Shown here: piece by piece, positions 59,230-64,000 of the stretch
Layout: each line of letters begins with the position of its first letter
How positions within the stretch are numbered: the stretch's first letter is position 1
Assembly: GCA_039818825.1 (NCBI GenBank)
Contig: JBCBTD010000013.1
Span: 1-64,000 of the forward strand
DNA from: JBCBTD01 sp039818825
Lineage (GTDB): Bacteria; Pseudomonadota; Alphaproteobacteria; Geminicoccales; Geminicoccaceae
Length of the DNA: 64,000 nucleotides
Direction of reading: 5' to 3'
The notes under the pieces: generated by a model
Told to the model about the DNA's origin: nothing
The model's input: the letters and a program-made list of their open reading frames with translations, nothing else
Databases searched by the model: none
Program-made: the position numbers and the translations under genes

Positions 59230-60618
59230 TCATCGGGGCAGGCGAATCGTGACGGCGAGACCGCCGAGGTCCGAATCGCCGAGCCTGATCGAACCGCCGT
59301 GGGCGAGGGCCACGTCGCGGGCGATCGTCAGCCCCATCCCGATACCTCCCGTCCCCAAGCTGCGTGCCGAATCACCCCGGTAGAAAGGCTCGAACACCTT
59401 ACCTCGGTCCCTCGCCCTGATCCCAGGCCCGTCGTCGACCACGTCGATCGCCACGACGTCGCGATCGAACCAGGCCCGCACCTGGATCGCCGTGGCGAGC
59501 TTGGCGGCGTTGTCGACGAGGTTGGTCAGCATCCGCTCCACGGCGAGCGGCCTGACGGTGACCTCGCCGTCCTCGTCGAGCGACACGGTCAAAGGCTGCC
59601 GATGCCGGGCAGCGCGGACCCTGAGCCGTTCGAGCAGGGCCGATAGCTTCACCCGCTGCATCGCCTCCTGCCCCTCGCGACGGGCAAAATCGAGATAGGC
59701 ATCGACCAGCCGTCGCATCTCCTCGACGTCGGCGCGCAGCTCGTCGAGATCGCCGGCAGTCACATCGCCGCTGCGCATCAGCTCGAGCTCCAGATTCATC
59801 CGCGTCAGCGGTGTCGAGAGATCGTGGCTGACTGCCGCCAGCATCTCGGTTCGCTGGCTCAAGTGACGGATGATCCGCTGGCGCATCCGATTGAACGCCA
59901 ACGCCGCCTGGCGGATCTCGATGGCGCCCTCCAGCTTGACGTCGCCCATGTCCCGGCCCTTGCCGAAACTGTCGGCCGCCCGCGCCAGCCGCCGCACCGG
60001 GCGAACCTGGCGACCGAGGAAGTAGATCGAAATCAACACCAACAGCGCCGACGTGCTCACCATCCAGGCCATGAAGAGCGTCGTCGTGGAGCTGTCGACC
60101 CGCTTGCGCAGGGCGACGACGTGCAGGATGCCGTCGTCGAGGGCGACCGAAATCGCCACCCGCTGACCGTCGTCCACCGTCGTATCGACCCGAAACGGCT
60201 GGCCCAGCGACTCCCGGAGACGCGCCGCCAGCAACGCGTCCAGCGGTGCGGGTCCGAAGAAGCGCCGACGGTCGACCTGTTCGCCGAGGCTGCCGCCCGG
60301 CTCCAGCGAGGTGGCGAACGAGAAGTAGCGATTGGCCTGCGCCAGCACCTCCTCGCGTGCAGCGGGATCGGTCGTCGCCTCGAGTTGTGCCACCACCGCC
60401 GCGACCTCGCCGGCGACCCCGGCGGCGAGCCAGTTGCTGACGCTGTCCCAGTGTCGGTTGAAGAAGACGTTGGTGAGGATCAGCTGCAGCAGCAGCACCG
60501 GTAGCACGACGATCAGCAGCGACCGGCCGAACAGCGTCCGCGGCATGAAGCCTGATCGCTGTAGGCGTTTGAAGGCGAGCGGCCAGCGCCGCCAGCGCGT
60601 CGGCAGGGCGATCGCCAT
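59230..60618 (-). CDS. Membrane sensor histidine kinase (EnvZ-like)
   Basis: A 462-residue kinase. Helix 1 at about 33–52, a periplasmic domain of about 130 residues with no recognised fold, and helix 2 at about 180–201 lead into a HAMP domain, then the DHp helix with phosphoacceptor His265 in AAVSHDLSTPLTRM, and the ATP domain (N box NLVDNAAKLA, G1 VVDDGPGI, G2 GTGGIGMGLTI). It phosphorylates the response regulator encoded one base upstream. The signal sensed is unknown. Operon order: marR, regulator, kinase. Confidence 0.92.
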   Translation of the reverse strand: MAIALPTRWRRWPLAFKRLQRSGFMPRTLFGRSLLIVVLPVLLLQLILTNVFFNRHWDSVSNWLAAGVAGEVAAVVAQLEATTDPAAREEVLAQANRYFSFATSLEPGGSLGEQVDRRRFFGPAPLDALLAARLRESLGQPFRVDTTVDDGQRVAISVALDDGILHVVALRKRVDSSTTTLFMAWMVSTSALLVLISIYFLGRQVRPVRRLARAADSFGKGRDMGDVKLEGAIEIRQAALAFNRMRQRIIRHLSQRTEMLAAVSHDLSTPLTRMNLELELMRSGDVTAGDLDELRADVEEMRRLVDAYLDFARREGQEAMQRVKLSALLERLRVRAARHRQPLTVSLDEDGEVTVRPLAVERMLTNLVDNAAKLATAIQVRAWFDRDVVAIDVVDDGPGIRARDRGKVFEPFYRGDSARSLGTGGIGMGLTIARDVALAHGGSIRLGDSDLGGLAVTIRLPR

Positions 60619-60619
60619 C

Positions 60620-61315
60620 TCAGGCCCCGTCCCGCAACGCGTAGCCCCGACCACGCACGGTTACGAGATAGCGAGGCTGCTTGGGGTCCGCCTCGATCTT
60701 TCGCCGCAACCGCGCCATGTGGGCGTCGACGGCCCGCTCCGCGCCATTGATGTCCGCCTCCTCGGCGAGGGCAAACCGGTCGTGCGCCTCGCCGGGCGCG
60801 CGAGCCAAGGTGGCCAGCAACTGCCGCTCGCCGGAGGTCAGATAGACGGGCACGCCGGCGGCCGTCAGTTCTTGGCGTTTGCGATCGAAGCGGAACCGAC
60901 CGAACCGCACCTCGTCGGTGGCGGCGATCGGGTCCGTCGCCCGCGACCGTTCGAGAATTCGCTGAACCCGGAGCGCCAGTTCGCGCGGCTCGAACGGCTT
61001 GACCAGATAGTCGTCGGCGCCGGCCTCGAGGCCGCGGATCCGGTCGTCGACTTCCTTCCGGGCGGTCAACAGGAGGATCGGCACGTCGCGCTCCTCGCGG
61101 ACCGCCTCGGTCAGCTCGAAACCGGAGACGTCAGGCAACATGACGTCGAGGATCAGGAGATCGAAGGTGAACCGCGCCAACGCCGACCGCGCGGCGCCCG
61201 CGTCTTCCGCGGTCGACACATGGTAACCTTCGCCCTGGAGGAACCGCTGCAGCAGTCCGCACAGACGCACGTCGTCATCGACGACGAGCAGATGTGGTCG
61301 TTCGTCGTCGCTCAC
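60620..61315 (-). CDS. OmpR-family response regulator (PetR-like)
   Basis: A 231-residue regulator. The receiver has VVDDD, Asp57 in LLILDVMLP, and DDYLVKPFEP with the conserved lysine; the winged helix has LTSGERQLLATLARAPG and ERAVDAHMARLRRKI. The linkage of a MarR protein and this regulator resembles petP/petR of Rhodobacter capsulatus, which affects cytochrome bc1 and photosynthesis genes; here a kinase gene is added. GTG 61315 overlaps the marR stop (GTGA). Confidence 0.9.
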   Translation of the reverse strand: MSDDERPHLLVVDDDVRLCGLLQRFLQGEGYHVSTAEDAGAARSALARFTFDLLILDVMLPDVSGFELTEAVREERDVPILLLTARKEVDDRIRGLEAGADDYLVKPFEPRELALRVQRILERSRATDPIAATDEVRFGRFRFDRKRQELTAAGVPVYLTSGERQLLATLARAPGEAHDRFALAEEADINGAERAVDAHMARLRRKIEADPKQPRYLVTVRGRGYALRDGA

Positions 61316-61806
61316 GTCGTCGCCTCGTCATCCAGAAACGGCCGCACGCGCGGCTCGACGAGGTCGAGCAGCACCGCCTCGAAATCGGCAACGGCGGCGG
61401 GCCCGTGGGTCTTGAACACGGCGGCCAGGCGTCGGCGCTGGCCGCGATCGAGTCGTTCGGCGACGTCCTGGCCGCGCGCGGTCAACCGCAGCAGCTTGCG
61501 TCGGCGGTCGTTGACCGCGTCTTCGCGCTCGACGAGGCCGGCTACGTCCAGCTGTTGCACGTAGCGTGACACGGTCTGCTTGGGTGCACCGAGCAAGGTC
61601 TTGAGGTCCGCCGCTGTGGTGATCATGCCGCTCTTCAGCAAAAGCAGGACGAGCCGATGCACCGGCGCCAAGCCGCGCGGCACGTCCTCGGCGCCAGCGG
61701 CCTCGAAGCCCCGCGCCGCGAGGAGCACCAGCGCGATCGACCGATCCAACTCGTCGGGCCGAAGAAACAGCGCTTTTCGGTGCGCCTCAGAGCGTCGGAT
61801 CTGCAT
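61312..61806 (-). CDS. MarR-family regulator (PetP-like)
   Basis: A 164-residue winged-helix repressor-type protein. A long N-terminal dimerisation helix precedes GLAPVHRLVLLLLKSGMITTAADLK, the recognition region GAPKQTVSRYVQQLDVAGLVERE, and the wing NDRRRKLLRLTARG. ATG 61806 is the first good start. The gene is divergent from ilvE, with an 89-base shared promoter region, so it may control ilvE as well as its own operon. Ligand unknown. Confidence 0.87.
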   Translation of the reverse strand: MQIRRSEAHRKALFLRPDELDRSIALVLLAARGFEAAGAEDVPRGLAPVHRLVLLLLKSGMITTAADLKTLLGAPKQTVSRYVQQLDVAGLVEREDAVNDRRRKLLRLTARGQDVAERLDRGQRRRLAAVFKTHGPAAVADFEAVLLDLVEPRVRPFLDDEATT

Positions 61807-61895
61807 GGCCGCCCCCTCGTTGACACATATTGACCCTGGTGATAGCGCTCGCAATCCTCTCTTTTTCACCCTCTATCGGCGTCGGAGCCCCGAAG

Positions 61896-62771
61896 ATGGC
61901 CCTCGTGCCCTATGACGATCGTGATGGCTTCATCTGGCTCGACGGCGACTTCGTGCCCTGGCGGGAGGCCAAACTCCACGTCTTGAGCCACGGCTTGCAC
62001 TATGCAAGCGCGGTGTTCGAGGGAGAGCGGGCCTATGGCGGGACGGTGTTCAAGCTGACCGAGCATTCCGAACGCTTGGTGGCAAGCGCCCGGCACATGG
62101 GCTTCGAGCTGCCGTACGACGCCGCGGCGATCGACGCCGCAACCCGCGCGACGATCGCCAAGCACGGCCTCGGCGACTGCTACGTGCGACCGGTCGCCTG
62201 GCGTGGTGGCGAAATGATGGGCGTGTCCGCACAAGCAAGTCGGATTCACGTCGCCATCGCCGCCTGGGAATGGGGCGCCTACTACAACGACCTACGACTG
62301 ACGCGAGCGATCTACGACCGCCCGTCGCCGCGGAGCGCCCCGGTGCAGAGCAAGGCCGCCGGCCTCTACATGATCTGCACGCTGTCGAAACATGCGGCCG
62401 AGGCCAAAGGGTTCGGCGACGCGCTCATGCTCGACCACGAGGGCTACGTCGCCGAGACGACCGGTGCCAACGTGTTTCTGGTCATGGGTGACACCCTGCA
62501 CACGCCGCTGCCTGATCGGTTTCTCGACGGGATCACCCGCCGCACGGCGATCGGCCTCGCCAAGGCCCGAGGTTTCGCCGTGGTCGAACGACGAATCCTC
62601 CCCGACGAGCTGGCTGCTGCGGACGAAGTGTTCGTCACCGGCACGGCGGCCGAGATCACGCCGGTGCGCGCGATCGACGACCTCACCTACCCCGTCGGCC
62701 GGGTCACGCGCCAGCTCATGGACGACTTCACCGTCCTGACCCGCGTCCAGCCCGCCGTCGTCGCCGCCTGA
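61896..62771 (+). CDS. ilvE: Branched-chain amino acid aminotransferase
   Basis: IlvE transfers amino groups between 2-oxoglutarate and Leu, Ile or Val. The 291-residue fold-type IV PLP enzyme has GLHYASAVFEGERAYGG, VRPVAWRGGEMMG and the PLP lysine Lys153 in QSKAAGLYM; then GYVAETTGANVFLV. The length matches the short family. GGAG eight bases before the ATG at 61896 supports the start. Divergent from the marR operon, which is a common arrangement in alphaproteobacteria. Confidence 0.93.
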   Translation: MALVPYDDRDGFIWLDGDFVPWREAKLHVLSHGLHYASAVFEGERAYGGTVFKLTEHSERLVASARHMGFELPYDAAAIDAATRATIAKHGLGDCYVRPVAWRGGEMMGVSAQASRIHVAIAAWEWGAYYNDLRLTRAIYDRPSPRSAPVQSKAAGLYMICTLSKHAAEAKGFGDALMLDHEGYVAETTGANVFLVMGDTLHTPLPDRFLDGITRRTAIGLAKARGFAVVERRILPDELAAADEVFVTGTAAEITPVRAIDDLTYPVGRVTRQLMDDFTVLTRVQPAVVAA

Positions 62772-62816
62772 CCGGCGGGCGATACGCCCCGCCCCATCCG
62801 CCCGAGGAGAGGCCCG

Positions 62817-63359
62817 TTGGCCAGAGCCGTCGCCGTGTTCTGCGGCTCGCGCATCGGTACGCCCGTCGACTATCGCGGGCTCGCCGCCGACTGCGGCGAC
62901 CGGCTGGCGCGCGCCGGTCTCGTCGTCGTCTACGGCGGCGGCGATGTCGGCTTGATGGGCGCCGTCGCCGACGCGGCGATGGCTGCCGGCGGTGACGTCC
63001 GAGGATTCATGCCGGAGCGGCTGCTCGACCGCGAGGTCGGCCACCGCGGCATCACCGATCTGGCGATCACCGCGGACATGTTCGAACGCAAGCGGCGCAT
63101 GATCGGCGGCGCCGACGCGTTCCTGGCGCTACCCGGCGGGCTCGGCACCCTCGACGAGGTGTTCGACGTCGTCACCCTGAAGCAGCTCGGCTATCACGAC
63201 AGTCCGATCGTGCTGCTGGAAGCCGATGGCTTCTGGCGCCCGTTCGAATCCCTGGTCGAACACGTGACCAGCCGCGGTTTCGCCGACGCTTCGGTCCGGG
63301 CCCTCTACGAAGTGGCGCCGGACCTCGACCACGCTCTGGACGCCCTGTCGCCGAACTGA
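62817..63359 (+). CDS. LOG-family nucleotide 5'-monophosphate phosphoribohydrolase
   Basis: A 180-residue Rossmann protein of the TIGR00730/LOG family. It begins AVAVFCGSRIG, has VVVYGGGDVGLMGAVADAA, the pair in FERKRRM, and the signature PGGLGTLDE (106–114). LOG enzymes release the base from cytokinin or other nucleoside monophosphates; in bacteria most act on AMP or related nucleotides. TTG 62817 with GAGGAGAGG upstream decides the start. It converges with secB, four bases apart. Confidence 0.9.
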   Translation: MARAVAVFCGSRIGTPVDYRGLAADCGDRLARAGLVVVYGGGDVGLMGAVADAAMAAGGDVRGFMPERLLDREVGHRGITDLAITADMFERKRRMIGGADAFLALPGGLGTLDEVFDVVTLKQLGYHDSPIVLLEADGFWRPFESLVEHVTSRGFADASVRALYEVAPDLDHALDALSPN

Positions 63360-63363
63360 CCGT

Positions 63364-63876
63364 TTATGCAGTGCCCGACGGAGCTGCGGCAGCGTTCTGT
63401 GCCTCCGCCACCCGGCGGCGATACAACGAGACGAAATCGATCGGATCGATCATCAGCGGGGGAAAACCGCCATCGCGCGTGGCGTCGGCAACGACGCGAC
63501 GGGCAAAGGGGAACAGCAGCCGCGGGCATTCGATCATCAGCACCGGTTGCATCGCTTCGTCCGGGACGTTGGCGATCATGAACAATCCGGCGTATTTGAG
63601 CTCGCAGACGAACACCGGCTGACCGGCAGCGCTGGCGTCGACGCTGATCTCCAACTCCACCTCGTAGCGTTCGTCGTCGAGCTTGCGACCCCGGCTGTCG
63701 ACCTTGATCTTGATCTCCGGTCGCTCGTTCTGCTGCAGGCCTTGGGGTGCCCGCGGATTCTCGAACGACAAATCCTTGACGTACTGGGCGACGATGGAGA
63801 GGCGCGGTCCTTGGGCTTCCGGCGCTGCGCCGTCGGTCGAGGCGGCGGCTCCGGATGCGTTGTCGTCTTCGGCCAT
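63364..63876 (-). CDS. secB: SecB protein-export chaperone
   Basis: SecB holds precursor proteins unfolded and passes them to SecA. The 170-residue protein has LSIVAQYVKDLSFENPRAPQ, the acidic strand region YEVELEISVDAS, YAGLFMIANVP, and CPRLLFPFARRVVADATRDGGFPPLMI (parts quoted), all characteristic. The tail has the family's Ala-rich end. GGAG precedes the ATG at 63876; ATG at 63888 is possible but less likely. The remaining 124 bases up to the window edge show no gene I can support. Confidence 0.96.
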   Translation of the reverse strand: MAEDDNASGAAASTDGAAPEAQGPRLSIVAQYVKDLSFENPRAPQGLQQNERPEIKIKVDSRGRKLDDERYEVELEISVDASAAGQPVFVCELKYAGLFMIANVPDEAMQPVLMIECPRLLFPFARRVVADATRDGGFPPLMIDPIDFVSLYRRRVAEAQNAAAAPSGTA

Positions 63877-64000
63877 TGCGATCTCCAATCAGCCCTCGCG
63901 GGGCCGGCATGCGTGGGGGTGCGGCCGAGCGGGCCGCAGCGCCGTGTCGTTAAAGCCGCAACACCGGCTGCGGGCAACCGTCCAACGTCGGACGTCTCAG

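Noticed and set aside
1..64000. CRISPR arrays, insertion sequences, prophage or integrase genes
   Set aside because: No regularly spaced repeats, transposase, integrase or phage structural gene was seen. tRNA-Pro has no attachment-type duplication or integrase beside it.

Overview
This 64 kb window is a dense, high-GC piece of an alphaproteobacterial chromosome. The clues are gene content and gene order: the gpmI–envC–ctpA–yibQ-like–rppH run, a carD/fdxA pair, small alphaproteobacterial families (DUF1192, DUF1150, DUF3035, IalB, DUF1127), a dnaQ–coaE–maf block near secB, hslVU, and a MarR–OmpR pair of the petP/petR kind opposite a branched-chain aminotransferase. A member of Rhodospirillales or a neighbouring order is the best guess; nothing here fixes the genus. 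There is no rRNA, CRISPR array, prophage or insertion sequence. One tRNA gene is present. Most genes overlap or nearly touch, many start with GTG or TTG, and no stretch above 300 bases lacks a gene.

Layout. 1–5.8 kb: end of an amino-acid permease, a small membrane protein, mtgA, a decayed cyclase gene, an HdeD-like protein, a HAD dehalogenase, a two-helix miniprotein, a pterin dehydratase with an extra N-terminal part, and an EF-hand protein. 5.8–11.5 kb: hemW, a secreted EEP-type hydrolase, a VOC protein, an altronate-dehydratase-like enzyme, an SRPBCC protein and a histidine phosphatase. 11.5–15.1 kb: a tight three-gene operon of a D-glutamate-cyclase-like enzyme, MurL and MurD2, the alternative route that puts D-glutamate into peptidoglycan. 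15.2–19.5 kb: a 54-residue ORF, gpt, DUF1192, a NUDIX protein, tRNA-Pro with a GST gene directly behind it, and phoU–phoB. 19.5–24.6 kb: sppA, rlmN, an IalB protein, a SPOUT methylase and a quinone oxidoreductase.

24.7–31.9 kb: the gpmI operon with a strikingly short EnvC, a HIT protein, gshB, a 94-base nested inverted repeat and two small proteins. 32–43.5 kb, minus strand: carD and fdxA; then one long, mostly overlapping operon ribF–ileS–lspA–DUF3035–two M16 proteases–mutL, with htpX just upstream. 43.7–53.1 kb: a MaeB-type malic enzyme, a TPR protein, two cupins, a 2Fe-2S ferredoxin with an MFS transporter, a glyoxalase, an SDR and an AI-2E-family exporter. 53.1–64 kb: hslVU behind a 68-residue ORF and a candidate heat-shock promoter, icd, dnaQ–coaE–maf, DUF1150, a MarR–response regulator–histidine kinase operon divergent from ilvE, a LOG-family protein and secB.

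The main biological theme is the cell envelope: MtgA, MurL/MurD2, the EnvC–CtpA–YibQ-like group, LspA, SppA and two periplasmic M16 proteases. The most unusual item is the D-glutamate-cyclase–MurL–MurD2 operon. The shortened EnvC, the tRNA-Pro/GST arrangement, the nested inverted repeat and the carD leader hairpin are the next most useful to examine.
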